Part shown: in pieces, positions 53,982 through 61,765 of the stretch
Numbering within the stretch: the stretch's first letter is position 1
Layout of the letters: each line of letters begins with the position of its first letter
Source: Paenibacillus sp. FSL R5-0623
GTDB lineage: Bacteria > Bacillota > Bacilli > Paenibacillales > Paenibacillaceae
Assembly: GCF_037974265.1 (NCBI RefSeq)
Contig: NZ_CP150233.1
Coordinates: forward strand, 372,001-436,000
Direction: 5' to 3'
Length of the DNA: 64,000 bases
Position numbers and translations under genes: made by a program
The notes under the pieces: generated by a model
Seen by the model: the letters and a program-made list of their open reading frames with translations, nothing else
The model's database searches: none
Told to the model about the DNA's origin: nothing

Positions 53982-55229
53982 TTATACAGTTTCAGTTTCA
54001 GCAACCGTCACTTCAATCTTGAAGCGATCATACATATCCAGCAGGGTTTGGCGCAATCCTTCAAACGAATCACCCTCCACGATGGCAAATCCTGATCGGG
54101 TCATGGTATCGTTTACGTCCCTTGCGCGCTGTCCCACTTGATAGGATACATTGAACTCAACGATGCCAGGGATATCCGCATAATCCTCTATCCCGGATAT
54201 GTGTTGAATTACCCCTGCGCGTGAAGGGAAGCAGATCATGCCTGTGAATTTATGGCGCGTCTCCTGTTGCTTAAATTCATATATTCCAACTTCCAGATCA
54301 GTGACGGCTTCGAAGAAATCAACGCCATGGGTGTTCTTGATACAAGGAGGCATGACATGCGATCCCCCGATTCTTGCACCAATTTCTCCAAACACCACTT
54401 CTCCTTCCGGAGTCAGAAAAAGTTCCGCATGTGTTACGGATTGATTGATACCCAAGGCAGCAATGACCCGTTCATTGAGTTCTTTGATGTGATGGATAAA
54501 ATCAGCTTCCGTGCCTTCAGGGAACGTAATACTGGCCGGAGGTTTCTGCTTCGTTGCAATATCCAGGCAGTTATACAGGTATTGGGAAACGGATGCAAAT
54601 ACAACCTTGCCCTTGGACACAATGGAATCACAATGAAACTCCGTACCGTGGATGAATTCCTCCAGCAAATCCTTTTGCTGTGCTTGTCGTGTATGGTGTA
54701 GATAATGTGCCAGTTCATCCATGCTGGATAATTTGAACGTATTGATACTTCCATATCCGCTGAGTGGCTTCACAATAATCGGGAAGCCGTGTACAGCAGT
54801 GAAACGAATATAGTCCTGTTCATGTAGAGCAATGGCAATCTCGGATGTCCGAATTCCGCGTTGATGCAGCATTTGTTTCATGATCCATTTGTTGCGAACA
54901 GCCTCAGCCTGATTGCGCTGCATACCGGGGATCCCGAACTCGGAACGGAGCTGACCACCGATCTCAATCGCATTCTCACCCGGCGTTAACAAAGCTGTGA
55001 TGGAATGGGTTTCACGAATCTCGATCATATGCTCCCGGATGGCATCTACGGACTCCAGATGATCGACATATCTAATTTCATCAAAGAAGTCCCTGAGGAC
55101 CTCATCATGATGCAAATTATGCCGTTCAATAATCAGAATTTTCTTGTGATCCGCCAATTTCTGCAAAGGTTTAACGAAGTTTAGACCAGTAGGTAGCCTG
55201 AAATCAGATATGTATACAATTGTTTTCAT
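53982..55229 (-). CDS. ATP-grasp ligase (BacD-like amino-acid ligase candidate)
   Basis: About 415 aa. An N-terminal Rossmann-like domain is followed by the ATP-grasp core: ATP-binding Lys in FPIIVKPLSGYGS, the hinge LLEEFIHGTEFHCDSIV, and metal-binding ELFLTPEGEVVFGEIGARIGG. The C-terminal lid includes GFAIVEGDSFEGLRQTL. The overall plan fits L-amino-acid ligases such as BacD, which join two amino acids through an acyl phosphate. The ATG at 55229 is preferred; a TTG at 55256 is in frame. It is divergent from the BacA-like gene and shares its promoter region. Confidence 0.85.
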   Translation of the reverse strand: MKTIVYISDFRLPTGLNFVKPLQKLADHKKILIIERHNLHHDEVLRDFFDEIRYVDHLESVDAIREHMIEIRETHSITALLTPGENAIEIGGQLRSEFGIPGMQRNQAEAVRNKWIMKQMLHQRGIRTSEIAIALHEQDYIRFTAVHGFPIIVKPLSGYGSINTFKLSSMDELAHYLHHTRQAQQKDLLEEFIHGTEFHCDSIVSKGKVVFASVSQYLYNCLDIATKQKPPASITFPEGTEADFIHHIKELNERVIAALGINQSVTHAELFLTPEGEVVFGEIGARIGGSHVMPPCIKNTHGVDFFEAVTDLEVGIYEFKQQETRHKFTGMICFPSRAGVIQHISGIEDYADIPGIVEFNVSYQVGQRARDVNDTMTRSGFAIVEGDSFEGLRQTLLDMYDRFKIEVTVAETETV

Positions 55230-55323
55230 ACGTTCTCGTAAATCCCCTTTCAACAAAATACTAAAAATAGTAAAAATTCATTTCATAACATTATAGCTCA
55301 ATATTTTCCATTTTGAATACACC

Positions 55324-55348
55324 TTTTGGTTAAAAATATGAACCAAAA
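55324..55348. promoter_or_regulatory. inverted repeat between ligase and BacA-like genes
   Basis: TTTTGGTT and AACCAAAA, perfect arms with a nine-base spacer, 30 bp upstream of the plus-strand promoter. Candidate operator for the divergent set. Confidence 0.4.
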
Positions 55349-55377
55349 TACATATTTATGTTGCGTTAAAGTGTTAA

Positions 55378-55406
55378 TTGACAATAGGAATTTTTTGGTA
55401 TACGAT
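55378..55406 (+). promoter_or_regulatory. promoter of the BacA-like/DUF2000 operon
   Basis: Consensus TTGACA (55378-55383), 17-bp spacer, TACGAT (55401-55406). Confidence 0.65.
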
Positions 55407-55446
55407 CTTTAGCGGATTAGAAATAAAAAGGAGGAAATAGAAATAA

Positions 55447-56010
55447 ATGGAGATCGTTAAAGAGAAATATGCCATACTGGGAACGCTGGGAGACGATGAA
55501 GGATTCCTGACTTGCAGCATGCATATCGCGAAGAAATTAGACAACTCGGAACGTATCAAGCCATACCCTGAATTTGAAGCGGCTGCGGAAGACTTGAGAT
55601 CAGGGATCATATCCTGCTTGCTGGTCCCCGGGGCGTATCCCAAGCTCAACAGCTTCATCATGGATTCTGAACTAGCGGTGTCTGAGAGCTTTGTGGAGAA
55701 AATTCCTGCGCTGGTTCTATCCGGCTTCCATGCGGTATGTCCCGATCAGATCGATATTATCTATCATCATCCAGCAACCACATACTTGTTATCTGAACTT
55801 GATACAACCTATAGAGAGAACAGCACCGTATCGTCCAACCCTGAAGCTTGCAGGAAGGTCATGCACAACACGGAGAAGTCCATTGCGCTCACGAATCAGC
55901 TATGCGCTGATCATTACGGGCTTGTGACCTACAAAGTATTGCGCGAGGGAATCAATATGCCATGGGTATGTTTTACACAAAATACACAGAGGGTGAATAC
56001 AGTCATATGA
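55447..56010 (+). CDS. prephenate dehydratase-like protein (BacA-like)
   Basis: 187 aa. The layout matches the periplasmic-binding-like catalytic domain of prephenate dehydratases and of BacA: TLGDDEGFL (for TLGPEGT), EFEAAAEDLRSG, LLVPGAYPKLNSFI, IIYHHPATTYLL, SSNPEACRKV and IALTNQLCADHYGL. It lacks the ACT regulatory domain, and the TRF motif of PheA is not evident. BacA decarboxylates prephenate without aromatising it, the first step to anticapsin. A similar prephenate decarboxylase is suggested, but distance from BacA is large. It ends in an ATGA overlap with the DUF2000 gene. Confidence 0.65.
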   Translation: MEIVKEKYAILGTLGDDEGFLTCSMHIAKKLDNSERIKPYPEFEAAAEDLRSGIISCLLVPGAYPKLNSFIMDSELAVSESFVEKIPALVLSGFHAVCPDQIDIIYHHPATTYLLSELDTTYRENSTVSSNPEACRKVMHNTEKSIALTNQLCADHYGLVTYKVLREGINMPWVCFTQNTQRVNTVI

Positions 56011-56417
56011 AAAGAATTGCTATTATACTGGATAAAAATTTGGAACCTGGCGCCGCCGCCAATGTGGCTGCCCTGTTAATGGGACAAGCAGCCCTGAATG
56101 AGCCGGGGTTATATTCTGATCAACCTGTGCTGGATCATAGCGGCGTTCAGCATGCGGGCATCCGATATAGCACTGTCATTCTGAAGGCTGGGGAGAATCA
56201 GCTGATCAATCTGGTCAAGTCCTGCTCAGATGGCAGCGATGGACTGAGTCATATTGTTTTTTCACAGACAGGCCAGTCGCTCAACAATGCCTTTGAACAA
56301 TATGCAGTTGAGATTGCTTCGATGGAATTGGAAGCTACCAAAGTGGTAGGTGTCATTGTATGGGGCGAGGATGATCAAGTTAGGGCAGCGACCAAAAAAT
56401 TCAGTGTCATGAAATAA
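56007..56417 (+). CDS. DUF2000-family protein
   Basis: 136 aa; MKRIAIILDKNLEPGAAANV and the compact alpha/beta pattern suit DUF2000, a fold related to peptidyl-tRNA hydrolase 2 whose function is unknown. The ATG lies in the stop of the BacA-like gene (ATGA), so it is coupled translationally; an in-frame start at 55962 would lie inside that gene. Its pairing with a prephenate-dehydratase-like enzyme is the only functional clue. Confidence 0.75.
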   Translation: MKRIAIILDKNLEPGAAANVAALLMGQAALNEPGLYSDQPVLDHSGVQHAGIRYSTVILKAGENQLINLVKSCSDGSDGLSHIVFSQTGQSLNNAFEQYAVEIASMELEATKVVGVIVWGEDDQVRAATKKFSVMK

Positions 56418-56422
56418 GGGAA

Positions 56423-56460
56423 AAGGGCAGAAGCTGATCTTAGAGATCACTCTGCCCTTC
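56423..56460. terminator. terminator hairpin, second near-identical copy
   Basis: AAGGGCAGA / TCTGCCCTT with inner GATCT / AGATC; matches the hairpin at 52484 including downstream TTTACATATGAAA, with paired changes in the inner stem. Confidence 0.85.
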
Positions 56461-56528
56461 TTTACATATGAAAGAATCGTTATAGAGGTTGTTTAAGGTA
56501 CTGAAAACCGACCTTTTTGAACACGCAC

Positions 56529-57749
56529 TTATAGATGTTTGCTGACAACGGCAGCTTTCTTTTCCGTAAAGTAATACACCAAAGCGAGCAGCGGCATGAT
56601 CAGGCCAATCAGCGTTGTGAGACTCCAACCTCCGTTAGCATAAGACCAGCTTCCAAGAGATGAACCAATCGCACCGCCGACAAAAAAGATCGACATGAAT
56701 ATACCATTCACACGTCCTCTCGCTTCACTTCCTAACGAATAGATGATGCGTTGACCCAGCACCAGATTTCCCGAGACCGCCATGTCGAGCGTGATGGCAA
56801 CGATCACAAGAAGTACAAGGGTAGCGGTAGAGTGACCCTGGAACAGATAGGCGAGCCCAAAAGAACCAGCCGCGATAACCATGGCGAGTCCGGTTAATAT
56901 GCGGGTAAAGCCTTTATCCGCCCATCTTCCGGCAATCGGTGCTGCAACGGCGCCTCCGACGCCAGCCAATGCAAACCATGCAATTCCTTGCTGGGACATG
57001 CCATACTCATTGGCGAGCTGCATGGGAACTGTAGTCCAGAACAAGCTGAAGGCGCCAAACAGGCTGGCCTGATAGAGGGCTCGGCGGCGGAGCATGGGAA
57101 ATGTTTTTAACAGGGAACCCAATGACAGGATTAATTGTCCATACTTCATCGCCGGTTGGGGCTGACGTGCAGGAAGTGCGCGTGACAGGAGCAAGGTTAA
57201 CAATACGATAATGATTGCGGAGAAGACAAAGACCGCTTGCCAGCTGAGCAGACTCGTAATAAAACTTGCGACAGGGCGAGCCAGCATAATGCCCAGCAGC
57301 AGGCCACTCATCACATTACCGACCACCCGTCCGCGTTGCTCCTCCGAAGTGAGGTAGGTGGCGTAGGGAACCAGAATCTGTGCAACGACGGAACCAATAC
57401 CGATGAAGAGGGAGGCAGCCAGAAATAATATGGCATTGGGAGAGAAGGCGGCGGCAATCAATGCAACGACCAGAATAATGAGGAAAAAAGTGATCAGCCG
57501 CTTATTCTCCAGAATGTCACTGAGCGGTACGATGAACAGCAGGCCAATCACGTAACCGATCTGTGTTAACGTCACAATCAGTCCGGCAGCAGCAGAGGAA
57601 AGCCCTGTTGTCATGCTGATCGGTCCTATAACCGTCTGAGCATAGTACAAGTTTGCCGCAAGTAGCCCGCATGCCGCGGCCAAAAGTAAAATCAACCAAC
57701 TTGGAACCGGGGTTGTCTTCACATCGTTTTGCAAATGCATGATTATCAT
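56529..57749 (-). CDS. MFS multidrug-type efflux transporter
   Basis: 406 aa with 12 predicted membrane helices; MFS motif A appears as IVPLSDILENKRL and an antiporter-type region as GLLLGIMLARPVASF. It is most like DHA1-class drug exporters. It is divergent from the TetR gene, with two matching palindromes between, so induction by the exported compound is expected. It could also serve the neighbouring ligase cluster. Confidence 0.9.
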   Translation of the reverse strand: MIIMHLQNDVKTTPVPSWLILLLAAACGLLAANLYYAQTVIGPISMTTGLSSAAAGLIVTLTQIGYVIGLLFIVPLSDILENKRLITFFLIILVVALIAAAFSPNAILFLAASLFIGIGSVVAQILVPYATYLTSEEQRGRVVGNVMSGLLLGIMLARPVASFITSLLSWQAVFVFSAIIIVLLTLLLSRALPARQPQPAMKYGQLILSLGSLLKTFPMLRRRALYQASLFGAFSLFWTTVPMQLANEYGMSQQGIAWFALAGVGGAVAAPIAGRWADKGFTRILTGLAMVIAAGSFGLAYLFQGHSTATLVLLVIVAITLDMAVSGNLVLGQRIIYSLGSEARGRVNGIFMSIFFVGGAIGSSLGSWSYANGGWSLTTLIGLIMPLLALVYYFTEKKAAVVSKHL

Positions 57750-57852
57750 CCTCCAATTTTTATGTTAATGATCCTTAGTGACCTAATGGTTCCACTCAAA
57801 CCATGACCGATCAGGCGTCCAAACCTTTGCGGTACTTTTATGGATTCACTAA

Positions 57853-57875
57853 TTACTAAACGCTTCGTTTACTAA
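57853..57875. promoter_or_regulatory. TetR operator 1
   Basis: TTACTAAACG-CTT-CGTTTACTAA: ten-base arms with one mismatch. It shares the ACTAAACG half-site with the palindrome at 57893. Confidence 0.75.
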
Positions 57876-57892
57876 TTACAGTCATATAATAA

Positions 57893-57906
57893 ACTAAACG
57901 TTTAGT
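57893..57906. promoter_or_regulatory. TetR operator 2
   Basis: ACTAAACGTTTAGT, a perfect 14-bp palindrome with the same half-site, 17 bp from the first. Both lie in the MFS/TetR divergent gap. Confidence 0.75.
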
Positions 57907-58046
57907 ATTGTAAATAGGCGATAGGAATTTTTTGTATGTCGAAGTAAGGTAAGAACGAAATTGTTTAATGTATCGGTATTTTAGTATAATGAACGTACAG
58001 TTTTTATGAATTAGAGATGCATTTGTTACACCAAGGAGGGCTTATG

Positions 58047-58622
58047 ATGACAGCCAAAAGAGGGCGTCCCCGTAATGTGGAAACCCAGAATGCAATTCTT
58101 GCAGCTTCCTATGAATTATTATTGGAACACGGCTTCGGAGCGGTTACGATCGAAAAAATTGCTGAACGTGCTAAGGTGAGTAAAGCAACGATATATAAAT
58201 GGTGGCCCAATAAAGGAGCTGTCATTATGGATGGGTACATGTCTGCGGCAACGGCAAGATTGCCTGTACCGGATACAGGATCAGTATTTGAGGATGTGCG
58301 CATTCATGCGAGCAATCTGGTTGATTTTTTGATCAGCCGGGAAGGAAAAGTGATCTCACAAATTGTTGGAGAGGGTCAGTCTGATCCAGGTCTAGCAGAA
58401 GAATACCGAACCAGATACATCCAACCTCGTCGACGTGAAGCGTGGGGAATTTTTGAAAAAGGTGTAGAACGGAGAGAGTTGAAAAAGGATTGTGACATCG
58501 GACTGTGCATAGACCTCGTCTATGGAGCGATGTTCTATCGTATGTTGGTAACTGGCGAACCGTTAGATACTGAATTCGTGAAGCGTTCGTTGGTTTCCTT
58601 GTTTGAAGGTATTAAATCTTGA
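58047..58622 (+). CDS. TetR/AcrR-family repressor
   Basis: About 191 aa: HTH domain (about 10-55; NAILAASYELLLEHGFGAVTIEKIAERAKVSKATIYKWW in part) and a helical ligand domain. The ATG at 58047 is seven bases after AAGGAGGG; 58044 is also possible, and the frame is open to 58017. It is divergent from the MFS gene, which it should repress together with itself. Confidence 0.93.
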   Translation: MTAKRGRPRNVETQNAILAASYELLLEHGFGAVTIEKIAERAKVSKATIYKWWPNKGAVIMDGYMSAATARLPVPDTGSVFEDVRIHASNLVDFLISREGKVISQIVGEGQSDPGLAEEYRTRYIQPRRREAWGIFEKGVERRELKKDCDIGLCIDLVYGAMFYRMLVTGEPLDTEFVKRSLVSLFEGIKS

Positions 58623-58731
58623 TCATAGAGAAGGACATCTTGGGGGAGGGAGAGGGCGATTCGCAAGTATCGCCCTGGGTGTGGGTGCAAAAGGCTTGTG
58701 GATGAATGGAGAATGTGTGGAGAATTGAGAA

Positions 58732-59856
58732 CTACACCTGGAAGATCGGTGAGATGGCTGGGGGCCATGAATCAGGAGAATGCGATGTGGAAGTGGGAAG
58801 AGACTGGTTCAAGAGCGGGGGTTCATTCCATACCGAACTGGGCAGTTCGCGGCGTAATACAGGGGCGACTTCCTTGGCAAAACGCTCCACTTGCTCCAAC
58901 TGCTCGCTATGCGTCAGTCCATCTACGCTGATACTCAGCACCTGATGTCCGTAAGCGGCATGATAGTCCAGAATTTTCTCAATGACCTGCTCCGGACTGC
59001 CGATCAACACAGGACCTCGTGCAATGTTATCCTCCAGATCGGTGAAGGGCGACTGGTTATGCTGTGCGGCGGCGGTGGCATGGAACGCTTCATAATATGG
59101 CTTATAACGACGAATGGCTTTTTCACCCGTATCCGCAAGATAGAGACTGCCGGCACCAGAGCCAATCACGGCTTGCTGCGGATCATGACCATAATAATCG
59201 AGGCGCTCCCGATAATGATCAATTAACGCTTTGTATTTGGCTTGCGGGTGAAAAGAATTCGACGTGAAGAGCGGCTCGCCATATTTTGCAGCGAGTTCCG
59301 TCGAGACCGTGCTCGACGCGCTACCATGCCAGATGGGGATGGATTGCTGAAGCGGCCTGGGCCACGTGGTCACTCCCTCAAGAGGAGGGCGATACGTTCC
59401 CTGCCAGGTTACATTCTCTTCAGACCACAGCCGTCTTAGCAAATGATAGCGTTCATCGAGTGAGTCCCATTGTTCCTCTTCGCGGATGCCGAACAGCGGA
59501 TAGTGCCGAGGGTCATTGCCTTTCCCGATGATCATCTCCAGCCGTCCGCCTGATAATTGATCCAACGTGGCATAATCCTCGGCAACCCGGACTGGATCAA
59601 GTATACTCAGAACAGTGACGGTGGTTAGTAACCGAATGCGTGTGGTTGCTGCGGCTATTGCGGTTAATACGACAGGTGGCGAGGAAGATAAAAAAGGCGC
59701 ACCGTGTCGTTCACCGATCCCATAGGCATCGAATCCCAGTCGTTCAGCCAGCTTCGCTTGCTCTAATATATTGTGGAATTTCTGCTGAGTCGTCAGAGCC
59801 TCCCCGGTCACGGCATTAGGCAGATTCATCATGAGACTAAACAAGGCGAATTTCAT
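58732..59856 (-). CDS. LLM-class flavin-dependent oxidoreductase
   Basis: 374 aa, luciferase-like monooxygenase fold (AERLGFDAYGIGERHGAPFLSSSPPVVLTAIA in part; DPVRVAEDYATLDQLSGGRLEMIIGKG in part). It uses reduced FMN or F420 supplied by another reductase. Substrate unknown. The C-terminal about 35 residues (SLPTSTSHSPDSWPPA) are low-complexity. A non-U-tract hairpin (58653-58676) lies between it and the convergent TetR gene. Confidence 0.9.
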   Translation of the reverse strand: MKFALFSLMMNLPNAVTGEALTTQQKFHNILEQAKLAERLGFDAYGIGERHGAPFLSSSPPVVLTAIAAATTRIRLLTTVTVLSILDPVRVAEDYATLDQLSGGRLEMIIGKGNDPRHYPLFGIREEEQWDSLDERYHLLRRLWSEENVTWQGTYRPPLEGVTTWPRPLQQSIPIWHGSASSTVSTELAAKYGEPLFTSNSFHPQAKYKALIDHYRERLDYYGHDPQQAVIGSGAGSLYLADTGEKAIRRYKPYYEAFHATAAAQHNQSPFTDLEDNIARGPVLIGSPEQVIEKILDYHAAYGHQVLSISVDGLTHSEQLEQVERFAKEVAPVLRRELPSSVWNEPPLLNQSLPTSTSHSPDSWPPAISPIFQV

Positions 59857-60036
59857 CTGACCTTCTCCTTGAACTGAATTAATAATTTTGTGTTGTATAA
59901 TCCTATTGAAATAGTAGGATATGTAAGTTGGATTAAATGTATCACGTTCTCACGGATTCTTCTAATGGATTTTTTCTATAAGCAGGTGCAGCCAGGCTTC
60001 ATTACATAAATGTGAAGGGAATTGCCACGATTTTTA

Positions 60037-60065
60037 TTGACCGCTGTAAAATTTAGGATTAAAAT
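60037..60065 (+). promoter_or_regulatory. promoter of receptor 1 (block shared with receptor 2)
   Basis: TTGACC (60037-60042), 17-bp spacer, TAAAAT (60060-60065). Spacer and flanks (TGTAAAAT..AGGATTAAAAT) are almost the same as at 61682-61710. Confidence 0.75.
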
Positions 60066-60119
60066 TGTGCTTATCATATAAATTCAAAATTATGGATTTT
60101 CATTGTGGAGGTGGGATAC

Positions 60120-61514
60120 ATGGAACCTACAACTACGATACGCTCATATATTGAGGACTACATCAGGAAACAGGGGTACACCCTGCAGTATTTTGCCGAT
60201 ATATCGGGAGTTAACGCTGGAACGCTTAGCGCAATTATTAAGGGGACTCGGCCCATCGCTATGGCGCAACTGGATCTGATTACCCAAGGCATGAAGCTGG
60301 AAGAGGGGTATTTCTACGAGATTTATGGGGCTGAATGTTTCGTGGAATCGGCACCTCATTGGAGGAGACTGGAACCATTCCTGCAACGCTGTGCTGAATT
60401 GGACAAGCTGGAATGTATTCATAAGGTTATCCAGGAAGTGACGGATGATCGCTCGTATATCTCGGAGTTGTTTGAGATGGCGGAAGGCATGCTTGAACGT
60501 GGACAGACGAAGGCTGCACGGATGTTGTACGAATGTGTGGCGGAGTGTGAGAAATATCAACACTCGGAACGTCTGGCTCTGTGCCAGTATCGCATCTTCA
60601 CCCTCTCGCTTGGTCAGAATCAACATGATAACCTACGGGCCGCCGTGCACTTCGAGCCTTATATTAATCGGTTGGATGAGGAGAGGCAGCTGGATGCGAT
60701 AAAGGATTTGGCGAATACGTACTCCGCACTTCGCTATTGGGACAAGTTGTTCGCGCTTGCAGATGAATTGGGACATAAAGCGGAAATTATTCAATCGTAT
60801 ACTAAGAAAAAAGTTATTAAAGAAAATAGGATTACAGCGTACCCTTTATTTGTATACAGAGCTTATTCGAATTTGCTTAAAAGCAGTGCATGTGAGTGGA
60901 GAGAGATGTATAACGATGCACTGGAATATACAAATAATTATGCTTCTTTGGTTAAGATACCCAATCCTGATGATGAAGAAATGATATATATCAATATGTT
61001 CAACAGATGGGCAGAGGTTAATACTCAATTGTATAAACTGATGATGGGAAAGACAGAGGTTCTCCCGGAATATATAGCTTGGATTGAGCAGAATGAAGAG
61101 GAGACACTTACTGGTCTTGTTAAAATTATAGAAGCAGCAAATAAGTACGACTTGGATATAGATTATGTTATTTCTAAATTTGATATTTCCATTAATTCTA
61201 TGTTGAATGATAGAACTTTATCAGAAGGATACAATGAACAAATGAAAAACAATCTGTACTCAAAACTCTTATTAGAGTTGGCAATGTATTATTTTAAAAG
61301 AGAACGATACATGGAAGGAATACACAAGCTTGTCACCTGTTTGAGTTCAGCCATCAAGATTAATAATTCTAATGACATAATACAATGTGTTGCTCTCTTT
61401 GAAAGGTATAGGTCTTTTGCATCTAAAGAAATAGAAGGTATCTATTATAATCTAATGGAGGAGGCTTATAGTTATTATGAAATCAAAAAAAATCATAGCT
61501 ATACTTTTGTTTAG
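60120..61514 (+). CDS. AimR/AloR-like peptide receptor with HTH (receptor 1)
   Basis: About 464 aa. An N-terminal XRE-like HTH (about 8-65; YTLQYFADISGVNAGTLSAIIKG) is followed by helical TPR-like repeats to the end (SERLALCQYRIFTLSLGQ, LDAIKDLANTY, AMYYFKRERYMEGIHKLV). This is the build of RNPP-type peptide receptors, and closest in plan to AimR and the AimR-like AloR family described in Paenibacillus. The ATG at 60120 follows GGAGGT by seven bases. Its 3' end overlaps the pro-peptide gene by 38 bp. GC falls from about 48% to below 30% near base 60790, dividing a conserved front from a divergent back half. Confidence 0.85.
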   Translation: MEPTTTIRSYIEDYIRKQGYTLQYFADISGVNAGTLSAIIKGTRPIAMAQLDLITQGMKLEEGYFYEIYGAECFVESAPHWRRLEPFLQRCAELDKLECIHKVIQEVTDDRSYISELFEMAEGMLERGQTKAARMLYECVAECEKYQHSERLALCQYRIFTLSLGQNQHDNLRAAVHFEPYINRLDEERQLDAIKDLANTYSALRYWDKLFALADELGHKAEIIQSYTKKKVIKENRITAYPLFVYRAYSNLLKSSACEWREMYNDALEYTNNYASLVKIPNPDDEEMIYINMFNRWAEVNTQLYKLMMGKTEVLPEYIAWIEQNEEETLTGLVKIIEAANKYDLDIDYVISKFDISINSMLNDRTLSEGYNEQMKNNLYSKLLLELAMYYFKRERYMEGIHKLVTCLSSAIKINNSNDIIQCVALFERYRSFASKEIEGIYYNLMEEAYSYYEIKKNHSYTFV

Positions 61515-61602
61515 TGCTATTATTGTTTGTTTTCCCACTATACTAATTAAAGTACAAGATCAAATCTATAGTCTGCTAGCACATGGTGATGGAATGTTGT
61601 AA
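61477..61602 (+). CDS. 41-aa exported pro-peptide, likely signal for receptor 1 (AloP-like)
   Basis: Short complete gene with GGAGGAGG twelve bases upstream. It starts inside the end of the receptor gene in another frame. The product begins MKSKKIIAILLFSAIIVCF, a basic start plus hydrophobic helix (export signal). It continues with a short polar stretch and ends YSLLAHGDGML. The plan is that of Phr, AimP and AloP precursors, whose C-terminal 5-10 residues are cut out, re-imported and bound by the adjacent receptor. The mature signal is probably within the last seven residues (AHGDGML). A terminator follows 34 bp later. Confidence 0.75.
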   Translation: MKSKKIIAILLFSAIIVCFPTILIKVQDQIYSLLAHGDGML

Positions 61603-61635
61603 GATACAAAAACTTAAACTACACTAATTAATAGC

Positions 61636-61668
61636 GGTTTATTTCCGAATGCGGAAGTAAGCCTTTTT
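61636..61668 (+). terminator. terminator after receptor 1/pro-peptide
   Basis: GGTTTATTTCCG / CGGAAGTAAGCC hairpin followed by TTTTT. Confidence 0.75.
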
Positions 61669-61681
61669 GTGTTTTTATAGA

Positions 61682-61710
61682 TTGACCGATGTAAAATACA
61701 GGATTAAAAT
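61682..61710 (+). promoter_or_regulatory. promoter of receptor 2
   Basis: TTGACC (61682-61687), 17-bp spacer, TAAAAT (61705-61710); near-identical to the receptor 1 promoter. Confidence 0.75.
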
Positions 61711-61765
61711 AACATTTATTATATGTAATTGAATTATAAGTGATTTATGTGACGGAGGTGAGATC

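Noticed and set aside
55447..56010. Housekeeping prephenate dehydratase (PheA)
   Set aside because: It is short, lacks the ACT domain and visible TRF motif, and sits with an ATP-grasp ligase, so a BacA-like specialised role is more likely.
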